A DNA stretch of 64,000 bases from Ignavibacteriales bacterium (lineage in GTDB: Bacteria; Bacteroidota; Ignavibacteria; UBA10030): NCBI GenBank assembly GCA_026390595.1, contig JAPLFQ010000020.1:405930-469929 (forward strand). The letters run 5' to 3'. The first letter of the stretch is position 1; each line of letters opens with the position of its first letter. A model generated the notes under the pieces. The model worked only from the letters and a program-made list of their open reading frames with translations, was not told the origin of the DNA and did not search any database. The position numbers were made by a program, and so were the translations under genes. Below, in pieces: positions 8,752-17,539 of this stretch.

Positions 8752-11259
8752 ATGAAAGCTGTGATCATGGCGGGTGGCTTTGGAACCCGCCTAAGGCCGC
8801 TTACCTGCAATATCCCCAAGCCCATGGTACCAATGCTGAACAGGCCGATGATGGAGCACATCGTCGAACTGCTCAAACACCATGGCGTTACCGACATCAT
8901 AGCAACCCTCTATTATCAGCCGGATGTTATCTCGGGCTACTTCGATGACGGCCACCGATTCGGCGTCTCGATGCAGTATTTGAGGGCCGAGGCCGACTTT
9001 GGCACCGCAGGAAGCGTCCGCAACGCAAAGGACTTCCTCGACGAACGGTTTCTCATCATTAGCGGGGACGTCTTCACCGATTTTGACCTTTCAGCGGCTG
9101 TTCGCTTCCACGAAGAAAAGAAGGCAAAAGCAACAATCATCCTGACGCATGCCCCCAACCCTCTCCAGTATGGCGTGGTTCTGACCCATGACAATGGAAA
9201 GATCTCGCGCTTCCTCGAGAAGCCTTCATGGGGAGAGGTCTTCAGCGATACGATTAACACTGGGATTTATATTCTCGAACCGGAAGTTCTCGACCTCATT
9301 CCCCCCAAAGAGGAATTCGACTTTAGCAAGAATCTCTTCCCCATCCTGCTCGAGCAGGATATGGGACTGTATGGCTATATCGCAGAAGGCTACTGGAAAG
9401 ACGTCGGGAACCTGAACGAATACCAGGACGCTCATTCCGATGCGCTGCGAGGCCAGGTGAAAGCAGCTCTCCCGGGAGAGAAGCGCGGTAACATTTATGT
9501 GGGACCGAACAGCCGGGTCGAAACGGACCCCAAAAGCCTCTCGGGCACAGTCATCATCGGCAAGAATACGCATGTTCACGACAACGTTACGATCGCGAAC
9601 TCCGTAATCGGAGACGACTGCGACATCCAGGCAGGAAGCGTCATCCGCAACTGCGTCATCTGGAACGGCACAAAGATCGGGACAAATGTTGAGATGTCCA
9701 CGGATGTGATCGGGACGGACTGCGTGATCGGAGATGATGTGGTCATTTCCGAGAACGTGTTCATGAGCGATCGGTGCACGGTTGGCAAACGCAGTCGTCT
9801 GTCTGCCAACATCAAGCTGTGGCCTGAAAAGATTGTGGAAGAAGGTGCGGTGGTCACACGAAGTCTGGTCTGGGAAGACCGGTGGCTTCGGGAACTGTTT
9901 CGCGACGCGAGAGTTACCGGCGTTTCGAATGTCGAAATGAATCCCGAGTTTGCCGCCAAACTCGGAGCAGCGTTTGGTGCACTCGCCGGTTCCGGCTCAA
10001 CAGTCGTCACGAGCCGCGATTCTGACAATGTGTCCCGGATGATCAACCGCGCCTTTATGACCGGCCTGATGTCTTCCGGCGTCCACTGCGCAGATCTGAG
10101 AATATCCTCCATTCCCATTGTTCGCCACGAGCTCCGGAGCGCTACCGAGCGCGGAGGGATCCATGTCCGGAAATCGCCCCACGACAAAAATCTCACAGAT
10201 ATCATCTTCTTCGACGCCGATGGAAAAGACCTCCCGAGCGGGAAGTCGAAATCTGTCGAGCGATTGTTCTTCGGCGAAGACTTCACACGTTCGAGCCACG
10301 ACGCGGTCGGCACGATCAGGTTCCCCGAGCGATCAACTGAGAGCTACGTTGAGCGCGAGTACGCTGCACTCGACGTGCATGCAATCCGCTCCGGCGGCAT
10401 CAAACTTGTCATCGACTATTCGAACGGCATAGCATCCACCATCTTCCCGAACGTCCTCGGAAACCTCAACGTGCAGGTTGTTTCGTTGAACGCGTATCTC
10501 GACAGTCAGAAACTGACGCGGACCAGGGAGCTTACCGAGCGGACGGTGAAGGAGTTGTCGCACGTCGTGACTTCGCTTCAGTACGATGTCGGATGCATGC
10601 TTGACCCCGGAGCCGAGAAGCTCATTGTCGTGGATGAACGCGGTCACGCGATTGAAAATGATCGTTTGCTGACACTGATGACAAAGCTGGTCATCCTCGC
10701 TCATCCTGAGATCAAGAAAATTGCCGTTCCGATTTCAGCGTCTGCCGAGGTTGACATGCTCGCCGAGGAGTACGGGCTCACGGTGGTGAAAACCCGGGAC
10801 AGTCATCTTGCTCTCATGGAAGCAGCATCCAACAAACAGATCAGGTTTGTAGGCGGGACCAAGGGCGGGTTTATTTTCAACGATTTCCTGTTCGCCTCAG
10901 ACGGCATGTTCTGCGTGGCGAAGCTGCTTGAATGTCTCTCTCTGACCAAGAAACGCTTTGGCGAACTCGACCGCGAGACGCCCAGACTGCACATGATCAA
11001 GCGTGCCACCGCGTGTGCCTGGAACCTCAAAGGGCAGGTGATGCGGTATCTGATGAAGGATACAGAACGGCTGCCGCGGGAATTGATCGACGGGGTAAAG
11101 ATCTACCCAAATCAGGATGACCGGCTCACATCGGTGCTGCTGATTCCCGACCGGACCCGACCCGAGTTCCACATCAATGCTGAATCACCGGATGCTGCGA
11201 TCGCGCAGCAGCTGTCCAATGAATACGAGGTAAAACTGCACGTGTGGATGAATTCGTAG
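8752..11259 (+). CDS. Sugar-1-phosphate nucleotidyltransferase fused to a degenerate phosphomannomutase-like domain
   Basis: An 835-residue fusion. Residues 1-235 are a nucleotidyltransferase domain (MAGGFGTRLRPLT at 6-18, EKPSWGEVFSDTINTGIY near 160) expected to form a GDP- or dNDP-sugar. Residues about 250-375 are left-handed beta-helix hexapeptide repeats. Residues about 380-835 have the alpha-D-phosphohexomutase fold. In the mutase part, the catalytic serine loop (normally TASHNP) reads HVRKSPHD. The metal loop (DGDADR) reads LDPGAEK and the sugar-binding loop (GGExSGH) reads GGTKGGF, so it is probably not an active mutase. The frame is open upstream to 8704, but the ATG at 8752 begins exactly at the family N-terminus. 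It likely feeds cell-surface polysaccharide synthesis. Confidence 0.9.
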   Translation: MKAVIMAGGFGTRLRPLTCNIPKPMVPMLNRPMMEHIVELLKHHGVTDIIATLYYQPDVISGYFDDGHRFGVSMQYLRAEADFGTAGSVRNAKDFLDERFLIISGDVFTDFDLSAAVRFHEEKKAKATIILTHAPNPLQYGVVLTHDNGKISRFLEKPSWGEVFSDTINTGIYILEPEVLDLIPPKEEFDFSKNLFPILLEQDMGLYGYIAEGYWKDVGNLNEYQDAHSDALRGQVKAALPGEKRGNIYVGPNSRVETDPKSLSGTVIIGKNTHVHDNVTIANSVIGDDCDIQAGSVIRNCVIWNGTKIGTNVEMSTDVIGTDCVIGDDVVISENVFMSDRCTVGKRSRLSANIKLWPEKIVEEGAVVTRSLVWEDRWLRELFRDARVTGVSNVEMNPEFAAKLGAAFGALAGSGSTVVTSRDSDNVSRMINRAFMTGLMSSGVHCADLRISSIPIVRHELRSATERGGIHVRKSPHDKNLTDIIFFDADGKDLPSGKSKSVERLFFGEDFTRSSHDAVGTIRFPERSTESYVEREYAALDVHAIRSGGIKLVIDYSNGIASTIFPNVLGNLNVQVVSLNAYLDSQKLTRTRELTERTVKELSHVVTSLQYDVGCMLDPGAEKLIVVDERGHAIENDRLLTLMTKLVILAHPEIKKIAVPISASAEVDMLAEEYGLTVVKTRDSHLALMEAASNKQIRFVGGTKGGFIFNDFLFASDGMFCVAKLLECLSLTKKRFGELDRETPRLHMIKRATACAWNLKGQVMRYLMKDTERLPRELIDGVKIYPNQDDRLTSVLLIPDRTRPEFHINAESPDAAIAQQLSNEYEVKLHVWMNS

Positions 11260-11300
11260 ATGTCTAGATAACGAGTGTCTCAGATTTTTCGGAGTAACGA

Positions 11301-11771
11301 ATGCGTATTGTAGACTTACTGAATGAAAGCGTTGTCAGAACAAATCTCGCTGGAACGTCCAAGAACGAAATCATTAACGCAATCATCGATGTCGCTGCAG
11401 CACAGGAACGGGTACTTGACAAGGAGAAAGTGCGCGAGGCAATTTTCGAACGCGAGAAAATCATGTCAACGGGTGTCGGCGCGGGGTTTGCGATCCCGCA
11501 TGCAAAATCAGACGCTGTCAGCGACATTGTTGCCGCATTCGCCGTTACCGCACAACCCATCGACTATCAGTCACTCGACGATCAGCCTGTCAGAATTGTC
11601 TTCCTCCTTGTCGGCCGCGAAAACATGGTGGGACCGCACATCAAGCTGCTGAGCCGGATCTCCCGCCTCATGAATAACGAAGACTTCCGTAAACGCCTCC
11701 TGGATGCTCCAACGCCGAAAGACATTCTCGAAATCTTCCGTCAGGAAGAAGCTACACATTTTGAAGCGTAG
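11301..11771 (+). CDS. PTS EIIA-type regulatory protein (PtsN-like)
   Basis: A 156-residue single EIIA domain of the fructose/mannitol/nitrogen family. These domains accept phosphate from NPr/HPr on a histidine and in PtsN-type proteins regulate nitrogen, potassium or stress pathways rather than transport sugar. The phospho-acceptor is H67 in GVGAGFAIPHAKSD. The length matches stand-alone PtsN, and no EIIB or EIIC genes lie nearby, which favours a regulatory role. It starts 41 nt after the nucleotidyltransferase fusion on the same strand and precedes hisS. Confidence 0.88.
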   Translation: MRIVDLLNESVVRTNLAGTSKNEIINAIIDVAAAQERVLDKEKVREAIFEREKIMSTGVGAGFAIPHAKSDAVSDIVAAFAVTAQPIDYQSLDDQPVRIVFLLVGRENMVGPHIKLLSRISRLMNNEDFRKRLLDAPTPKDILEIFRQEEATHFEA

Positions 11772-11888
11772 CGACGGCAATGCAACTCTGACCACCCGCA
11801 ACCGCCGGGCAGCGCGCCACCACCGAACGATAGCGTGGACGCGCTGGACGGGAAATGTCAAACGCCGACTCATGGAACGGACACACCA

Positions 11889-13142
11889 TTGAAATTCAGA
11901 TCAATCAGGGGGACAAAAGACGTTCTCCCCGGAGAAACGGAAGCGTGGCAGTACGTCGAAGAGACCATTCGACGTGTCATGGGTATTTTCAACTACCGCG
12001 AGATCCGGACTCCCGTATTTGAACAGACCGGGTTGTTCGCCCGGAGTATTGGCGAGCTGACCGACATCGTGAGCAAGGAGATGTATACCTTCAGCGACAG
12101 GAGCGAAGAGAGCCTGACGCTGAGACCTGAAGGAACGGCATCCGCGTTGCGCGCATACATCCAGCACAACGTCGGCGAACAGACACCGCTGACAAAACTC
12201 TACTATATCGGACCGATGTTCCGGCAGGAGCGACCGCAGGCAGGGCGTCTGCGCCAGTTCCACCAGTTCGGGGCCGAAGCGCTGGGGAGTTCCTCCCCGC
12301 AGCTCGACGCCGAGATGATGCTTCTCGCGTTGAGTGTGTACCGGGAACTGGGGATTCAGGAGTTCTCGCTCAAGATCAATTCCGTCGGCTGTGAGCAATG
12401 CCGCCCTCCATACAAACTGAAACTGATCGAATCACTTCAGACAGTGCGAAACCAGCTATCGCCTGAGAGCCAGGCGCGTATCGATCAGAACCCGCTGCGT
12501 GTGCTCGATTCGAAGGACGAACATGATCAGGCGTTGACGAACCAGGTGCCGCTCATGAAGGACCATCTGTGCCCGGAATGCAGCCGGCATTTTGCAGAAG
12601 TCCAGACACTGCTGCAGGCAACGGCAACTCCTTTCGTCATTGACGGCAGGCTCGTGCGCGGTCTCGACTACTATACGAAAACAGCATTCGAAATCACGAG
12701 CACAGCTCTCGGTTCACAGGATGCTCTCGCCGGCGGGGGTCGTTACGATCTCCTCGTCGAAGAACTCGGCGGGAAGCAAACCCCGGGCGTCGGATTCGCC
12801 GCCGGGATAGAACGGCTCCTGATGGTCCTTGCGAAAATTGGTCCGCAGCGAACGACCGATCTCCGTCCGCTGCTGTTCATCGTTACGATTGATGAAGAAG
12901 CACGGCGATGGGCTTTCGCCAAAGCACACGCACTGCGGACAAAAGGCATGCGGATTGAAGTCGATTACCTTGGCCGGAGCGTGAAGGCACAAATGCGCGA
13001 GGCGAACCGTCAGGAAGCACTCTACACCGTCGTGATCGGAGAAACCGAACTCCGGTCGGGTTCCGCGAAACTTAAGAATATGCGGACCGGTGACGATGTC
13101 CCCGTCAATTTGAACGAGATCGATTCCGCACTCCAGACCTGA
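11889..13142 (+). CDS. hisS: Histidyl-tRNA synthetase
   Basis: Class II synthetase that charges tRNA-His. Motif 2 and the histidine-specific signatures are visible: TLRPEGTASALRAY, MFRQERPQAGRLRQFHQFG, LVRGLDYYTKTAFEI and GGGRYDLLVEELGG. A C-terminal anticodon-binding domain follows. The start is most likely the TTG at 11889 (KFRSIRGTKDVLP), giving 417 residues and the family N-terminus. An in-frame GTG at 11835 would add 18 residues that do not resemble HisRS. The stop overlaps the start of the next gene (TGATG). Confidence 0.95.
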   Translation: MKFRSIRGTKDVLPGETEAWQYVEETIRRVMGIFNYREIRTPVFEQTGLFARSIGELTDIVSKEMYTFSDRSEESLTLRPEGTASALRAYIQHNVGEQTPLTKLYYIGPMFRQERPQAGRLRQFHQFGAEALGSSSPQLDAEMMLLALSVYRELGIQEFSLKINSVGCEQCRPPYKLKLIESLQTVRNQLSPESQARIDQNPLRVLDSKDEHDQALTNQVPLMKDHLCPECSRHFAEVQTLLQATATPFVIDGRLVRGLDYYTKTAFEITSTALGSQDALAGGGRYDLLVEELGGKQTPGVGFAAGIERLLMVLAKIGPQRTTDLRPLLFIVTIDEEARRWAFAKAHALRTKGMRIEVDYLGRSVKAQMREANRQEALYTVVIGETELRSGSAKLKNMRTGDDVPVNLNEIDSALQT

Positions 13143-13546
13143 TGCCACGCAAGCGGAAACACCGAAATCCCGAATACTCGCTTCACGTGTTTCATTATTT
13201 CGATGAACGGATCCGCAAGGTCCTGCAGGTATTCCTTGTGCAGACAGTCAAGGAGTTTACGAGTTTCCACTACGAGATCCTCCTGGATGTGGCCCTTCGG
13301 GAAAGGACAATTCAGGTGAAGATCCTGGGTCTTCGCACAACGCCTCTGACGATGCCCGGCGTAGGCCCGGCGCGGGGACGGGAGGATTTCTCTGACCTGC
13401 GCGGCTCGTATCAGCTCAATATCGCCAAGCTCGATGGCGAGCTGAACGAATTCCAGATTGACCTGTCTCCCTCGAGCATTGTCATCTCGGGGTCTCCAGC
13501 TTCGCCTTTCATCACAGTATCCAATACGCCGGTGATGCTTCAGTGA
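13142..13546 (+). CDS. Conserved-looking hypothetical protein coupled to hisS
   Basis: A 134-residue protein I do not recognise. A basic N-terminus (MPRKRKHRNPEYS) is followed by an alternating hydrophobic/charged pattern suggesting a small beta-rich domain. Examples are HYEILLDVALRERTIQVKILGLRTTP and a C-terminal stretch with SIVISG. No cysteine pairs, signal peptide or membrane span is seen. Its ATG overlaps the hisS stop (TGATG), so it is translated with hisS. lgt begins 39 nt after its stop. The tight packing and normal codon use support a real gene. Confidence 0.7.
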   Translation: MPRKRKHRNPEYSLHVFHYFDERIRKVLQVFLVQTVKEFTSFHYEILLDVALRERTIQVKILGLRTTPLTMPGVGPARGREDFSDLRGSYQLNIAKLDGELNEFQIDLSPSSIVISGSPASPFITVSNTPVMLQ

Positions 13547-13584
13547 TGCCGGGCTTCTCTCGTGTATCAACTATCTCTTGAACT

Positions 13585-14409
13585 ATGTGCCCTCGACTCC
13601 TGCAAATCGGACCCTTTACAATCTACGGCTACGGCCTCATGTTAGCGGTGGGTTTCATTGTCGGCAGCTACCTGATTACGAACGACATGAAACGGCGGGG
13701 GATGGATCCGAATCTTGGCAATACAATTACCCTGATCGCGCTCATCGCGGGCGTCGCCGGTTCGAAGATCCTCTTCCTGATTGAGAACTGGAGCTACTTC
13801 CTCGATGATCCGGCAGGCATGGCCTTTTCTCCGAGCGGGCTGACCTTCTACGGGGGGTTTCTGCTTGCGACATTGGCAATCTATCTCTATCTCCGGAAGC
13901 GCGGGATTCGATTCCTCCTCGCTGCCGATGCGATCGCTCCCGGCCTGTTGCTCGCATACGGAATCGCACGGATTGGATGCCACCTTGCGGGAGACGGAGA
14001 TTACGGCTTTCCGACGACCCTCCCCTGGGGAACCGACTATTCCAAAGGCACATACCCTCCTTCTATTGCATTCAGAAACGTTCCGGAGATCGCAAGCAAA
14101 TACCCCGGCGGCATCGTACCCGACACGACGCTGTGCCACCCGGCCCCTATCTACGAATTCCTCATTTGCGGAATTCTCTTTTTGGTCTTATGGCGGCTTC
14201 GTACGAAACTGCAACCGGCGGGAAAGCTCTTCATGCTGTATCTCGTCCTGGCCGGGATGGAGCGATTCTTCATCGAGTTTATTCGCGTCAATCCGCGTTC
14301 CTCGCTTGGACTTTCAGAAGCACAATTCATCGCCCTTGGGCTCTTTCTCGTCGGTGCGTTTGGTTGGTTCTTCCTCACGAAGAGTCATGACACGCATCAG
14401 ACGACGTGA
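13585..14409 (+). CDS. lgt: Prolipoprotein diacylglyceryl transferase
   Basis: Inner-membrane enzyme that transfers diacylglycerol from phosphatidylglycerol to the lipobox cysteine of prolipoproteins. It has 274 residues with about seven hydrophobic segments. The family landmarks are modified but recognisable: ARIGCHLAGDGDYG (Lgt signature region), CHPAPIYEF (usually HPTQLYE) and ERFFIEFIRVNP. The predicted lipoproteins in this window (3353-4066 and 46522-46998) would be substrates. The ATG at 13585 starts MCPRLLQIGPFTIYGYGL, which fits the family N-terminus. Confidence 0.92.
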   Translation: MCPRLLQIGPFTIYGYGLMLAVGFIVGSYLITNDMKRRGMDPNLGNTITLIALIAGVAGSKILFLIENWSYFLDDPAGMAFSPSGLTFYGGFLLATLAIYLYLRKRGIRFLLAADAIAPGLLLAYGIARIGCHLAGDGDYGFPTTLPWGTDYSKGTYPPSIAFRNVPEIASKYPGGIVPDTTLCHPAPIYEFLICGILFLVLWRLRTKLQPAGKLFMLYLVLAGMERFFIEFIRVNPRSSLGLSEAQFIALGLFLVGAFGWFFLTKSHDTHQTT

Positions 14410-14442
14410 CCCTGGCATGGTACTGACATCACCGAGGTACTC

Positions 14443-15186
14443 GTGGAAAACCTGATCGCCGGGAGACAGCCGGTACTCGAAGCACTCCGATCGGATACAC
14501 CTCTCGAAAAAATCTATATTCTTTTCGGAACTCACGGCGCTGCGATCCAGGCAATCCAGAAGATCGCGAAACGACGCGGCGTCTCGGTAAAGGAAATTGA
14601 CCGGCAGCGTTTTCTGGAACTGTGTCCGGACGTGAACGCTCAGGGGGTTGTCGCCGTCTCATCGACGGCATCGTATGTCGACGTGGATACTATGCTCGCA
14701 GCCGCCGCGCAGAAAGGCGAACCGCCGTTCCTGCTCATCCTCGACGAGATCGAAGACCCGCACAATCTGGGAGCTTTGTTGCGATCGGGTGAATGCGCCG
14801 GCGTTCACGGGGCGATCATCCCCCGCCACCATTCGGCTTCTCTGAATGAAACCGTGACGAAGAGCTCAGCCGGGGCATCCCTCCACCTGCCCATTGCCAA
14901 AGTCACCAACATCGCAGCAACCATGGATGAACTGAAGGAACGCGGCGTGTGGATAGTTGGTACAGACATGGCCGCGGCGCGGACGTACGACGTCCAGGAC
15001 TATGCAGGTCCTCTCGCAATCGTTGTTGGGAACGAAGGGAAGGGTATTCGGAAGCTGGTAAAAGAGAAATGCGACTTCCTCGTGAAGATCCCGATGTACG
15101 GTAAGATTGAATCGTTGAATGCTTCTGTGGCTGGCGGGTTAGTGCTGTTTGAAGCGGCAAAGAAGCGACATCAACAAGCTAGTTAA
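14443..15186 (+). CDS. rlmB: SpoU-family 23S rRNA (guanosine-2'-O-)-methyltransferase RlmB-like
   Basis: SPOUT methyltransferase of 247 residues with an N-terminal substrate-binding domain (ENLIAGRQPVLEALRSD) and a C-terminal knotted catalytic domain. Motif 1 is DEIEDPHNLGALLRSGECAG, motif 2 is VVGNEGKGIRKLV and motif 3 is IPMYGKIESLNASVAGGLVLFEA. These match the TrmH/RlmB group; the 23S G2251 target is inferred from closest resemblance. The initiator is GTG at 14443. It lies 33 nt after lgt on the same strand and ends the plus-strand block. Confidence 0.92.
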   Translation: MENLIAGRQPVLEALRSDTPLEKIYILFGTHGAAIQAIQKIAKRRGVSVKEIDRQRFLELCPDVNAQGVVAVSSTASYVDVDTMLAAAAQKGEPPFLLILDEIEDPHNLGALLRSGECAGVHGAIIPRHHSASLNETVTKSSAGASLHLPIAKVTNIAATMDELKERGVWIVGTDMAAARTYDVQDYAGPLAIVVGNEGKGIRKLVKEKCDFLVKIPMYGKIESLNASVAGGLVLFEAAKKRHQQAS

Positions 15187-15250
15187 ACCCCAAAAAGCTA
15201 GAAGGACAAAGCCGGCGGTCCGATCGCACATCCCCGGCGCAGGCATCGTT

Positions 15251-15376
15251 CTAGGGCTTGTTTCTGTTCACACCCCTCTTCTTGACCAATCGTCCCCCTT
15301 CACGGGTCGCAGACCGCTGAAGATCCTTCAGTTGGGAGACGTATTTCTGTGCACTCTCCCGGGGCTTCACAATCAT
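15251..15376 (-). CDS. Possible 41-residue basic protein
   Basis: A short open frame from ATG 15376 to TAG 15251, starting 10 nt downstream of the response-regulator stop on the same strand. The product is lysine/arginine rich with a plausible helical middle (ESAQKYVSQLKDLQRSATRE) and a basic tail (GGRLVKKRGVNRNKP). No strong Shine-Dalgarno is seen. The composition is protein-like rather than random, but the length makes it uncertain. Nothing else explains the roughly 200 nt between rlmB and the regulator gene, which are convergent. Confidence 0.35.
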   Translation of the reverse strand: MIVKPRESAQKYVSQLKDLQRSATREGGRLVKKRGVNRNKP

Positions 15377-15386
15377 TTTCTGCCTG

Positions 15387-16763
15387 TTACTGATCCCCTT
15401 CATCCGGCTCCCCCTCCTTCATCAACCCGTACCGCTTCATCTTCGTGTACAGGTGGCTGCGTTGGATATCGAGAGATTCCGCTGTCTTTGAGATGTTCCA
15501 CTTGTGCCGGTCCAGCTGGCGGCGGATAAAGGCAGCCTCGGCATGTTCCTTGAACAATTGAAATGTGCCCCCCTGGGCGAGAATATCCTCGAACTCTCCG
15601 TGCCCCCCCTGAACACCCACTTCCAGCAGGGAGATGTCGATGCTGGTGCCCTGAGACAGGATAACCAGCCGTTCGACTGTATTCCGCAACTCACGAACAT
15701 TTCCACGCCATTCCTGCATTGCAAGCCGGCGTAGCGCATCCTCCGATGCCGTCTTGAGCGCCATGCCATTGCGAGTACAGACATCGTCGATGAAAGATTT
15801 CACAAGTATCGGGATGTCGTCCCTGCGCTCACGGAGCGCGGGCACGTGAATCGGAATAACCCTCAGTCGATGATACAAATCGTCCCGGAAATTCCCCTTC
15901 TTTATTTCTTCTTCCAGGTTCTTGTTCGTCGCGGCGATCACACGCACGTCGACTTTGATGAGCCTGGTGCCGCCGACCCGTTCGATCGTCCCCTCCTCGA
16001 GGGCGCGTAGAACTTTTGCCTGTGAGCGGAAGCTCATGTCACCAATCTCGTCGAGGAACAACGTCCCGCCGTCGGCCTGCTCGAACTTGCCGATACGCTG
16101 GGCTGTCGCACCTGTGAAGGAGCCCTTTTCGTGTCCGAACAATTCCGACTCGATCAATTCCGAAGGGATGGCGGCGCAGTTGACTTCGACGAATGACTTG
16201 GAAGACCGTTTGCTCAGGCGTTGTACTGCGCGTGCAACGAGTTCCTTCCCGGTACCGTTTTCCCCTGTCACGAGCACACGGACATCCGTCGGCGCCACGC
16301 GTTCGATGACTCCAAGGATCTCTTTGATCTTCGGGCTCTCCCCGAGGATCTGCCACTTTCCCTCGACCGATTCGCGCAACTGGCGGTACTCTTCCGATAT
16401 TTTCGCCTGGTGCAGCGCATTGCGGACGGTGACAAGCAGCTTGTCCCTGTCGAGCGGCTTCGGAAGGAAGTCGAACGCTCCGAGCTTCGTGGCTTCGACG
16501 GCGGTTTCGATTGTTCCATGACCGGAGATCATGATGACCGGGAGTTCCACTCTCTTCTCCCGGACTCGTTGAAGGACTTCAAGTCCATCCATTCCGGCCA
16601 TCTTGACATCAAGCAGTATCAAGTCGACCGGCGATGCCGCCAGCTGGTGCAACGCGTCCTGTCCATTTTGGGCGAAGAGCACCTCGTACGCTTCGAATTC
16701 GAGTACCATTTTCAACGAATCACGGACGCTCTTCTCATCATCAACAACAAGGATCGATTTCAT
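15387..16763 (-). CDS. NtrC-family sigma-54-dependent response regulator
   Basis: A 458-residue transcription activator. A receiver domain (phospho-acceptor D52 in LILLDVKMAGMDG) precedes an AAA+ sigma-54 interaction domain. That domain has Walker A GENGTGKE, the sigma-54 contact loop GSFTGA (a natural variant of GAFTGA) and Walker B GTLFLDEIGD. A Fis-type HTH at the C-terminus ends NISKTAESLDIQRSHLYTKMKRYGL. It resembles NtrX/AtoC-type regulators. No histidine kinase lies next to it. The gene downstream of its start on this strand (16772-17539) ends 8 nt before the regulator ATG, so the two may be co-transcribed. Confidence 0.95.
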   Translation of the reverse strand: MKSILVVDDEKSVRDSLKMVLEFEAYEVLFAQNGQDALHQLAASPVDLILLDVKMAGMDGLEVLQRVREKRVELPVIMISGHGTIETAVEATKLGAFDFLPKPLDRDKLLVTVRNALHQAKISEEYRQLRESVEGKWQILGESPKIKEILGVIERVAPTDVRVLVTGENGTGKELVARAVQRLSKRSSKSFVEVNCAAIPSELIESELFGHEKGSFTGATAQRIGKFEQADGGTLFLDEIGDMSFRSQAKVLRALEEGTIERVGGTRLIKVDVRVIAATNKNLEEEIKKGNFRDDLYHRLRVIPIHVPALRERRDDIPILVKSFIDDVCTRNGMALKTASEDALRRLAMQEWRGNVRELRNTVERLVILSQGTSIDISLLEVGVQGGHGEFEDILAQGGTFQLFKEHAEAAFIRRQLDRHKWNISKTAESLDIQRSHLYTKMKRYGLMKEGEPDEGDQ

Positions 16764-16771
16764 GGTGCACG

Positions 16772-17539
16772 CTATTCTTGAAATGGAAGGTTCAAATAAT
16801 CCGACGGCAGGAGGTTTTTGACCGTCAGGAGATCATGGCCGAACTGTTCGCCGTGTTTGTTTGAGCGGCGGTCTCGAGGGTCGTCCACACCACCGACAAC
16901 GAACTGTGCCTCTCCCCATTCCACAAGATTTCCACCAGTCCGGGCAAGTTCACGAGATTCGGATGAGTATGCGATATACGCCGACGCAAAGAAATGCTGC
17001 AACTTGTCCCGGTCACCTTCCGGCGGCGTGTCAACATACAAACGTGACGGGAGATTGCGAAAACGGGCGTTGAACATGCTGTCCGCTTCGAAGGTAAGAG
17101 GCACCCCAATGGGACCGATGATAGGGACCTTCAGGTCCACGTCGCGATGCTCGAGTGTCCCCATCAAGGAGAGGAACAACGCGCGGGCAATATTGTGCTC
17201 CGCGATCTTCAATGCCTTGAGGTAGATTTCGTCAATCGCCCGGGCATCGCCGCACCGTTTCATCAGAACTCCGAACCGCGCATCGCGGACATATTCGCGG
17301 ATCTGGCGCGTCTCCTTGATCAAATCAGGCGTGAACGCGTTCCCAATAAACTTGAACAGCGAGAAGGACTCTTTCGCCCCACCGTCGTAGTCCCAGGTGA
17401 GACCGTCCGGACCCGGCTTGCCGTCGCACTGGGCACTGGAAATGCCGTGAATCAGCAGCAGAAGAAACCCGGCTGCGAAGAATATCCTCACGGAGTTGCC
17501 AGAAGCTTCAACAGGTCTTATGGCACTGCGAGAGACCAT
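16772..17539 (-). CDS. Exported protein of unknown function with DKLQHF/RDRRSNKxGxxFG motifs
   Basis: I do not recognise a named family. From the ATG at 17539 the product has 255 residues. A signal peptide-like segment (basic start, hydrophobic FFAAGFLLLLIHGISSAQC at about residues 20-38) suggests export. The C-terminal half contains DKLQHFFASAYIAY, then EAQFVVGGVDDPRDRRSNKHGEQFGHDL. These His/Asp/Arg/Asn positions may form a site, loosely recalling DUF2279-like proteins. The frame is open upstream to 17752, but those residues are the tail of a decayed carboxylase gene. The ATG overlaps that gene's original TGA stop (TGATG), so the two were once translationally coupled. Confidence 0.7.
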   Translation of the reverse strand: MVSRSAIRPVEASGNSVRIFFAAGFLLLLIHGISSAQCDGKPGPDGLTWDYDGGAKESFSLFKFIGNAFTPDLIKETRQIREYVRDARFGVLMKRCGDARAIDEIYLKALKIAEHNIARALFLSLMGTLEHRDVDLKVPIIGPIGVPLTFEADSMFNARFRNLPSRLYVDTPPEGDRDKLQHFFASAYIAYSSESRELARTGGNLVEWGEAQFVVGGVDDPRDRRSNKHGEQFGHDLLTVKNLLPSDYLNLPFQE

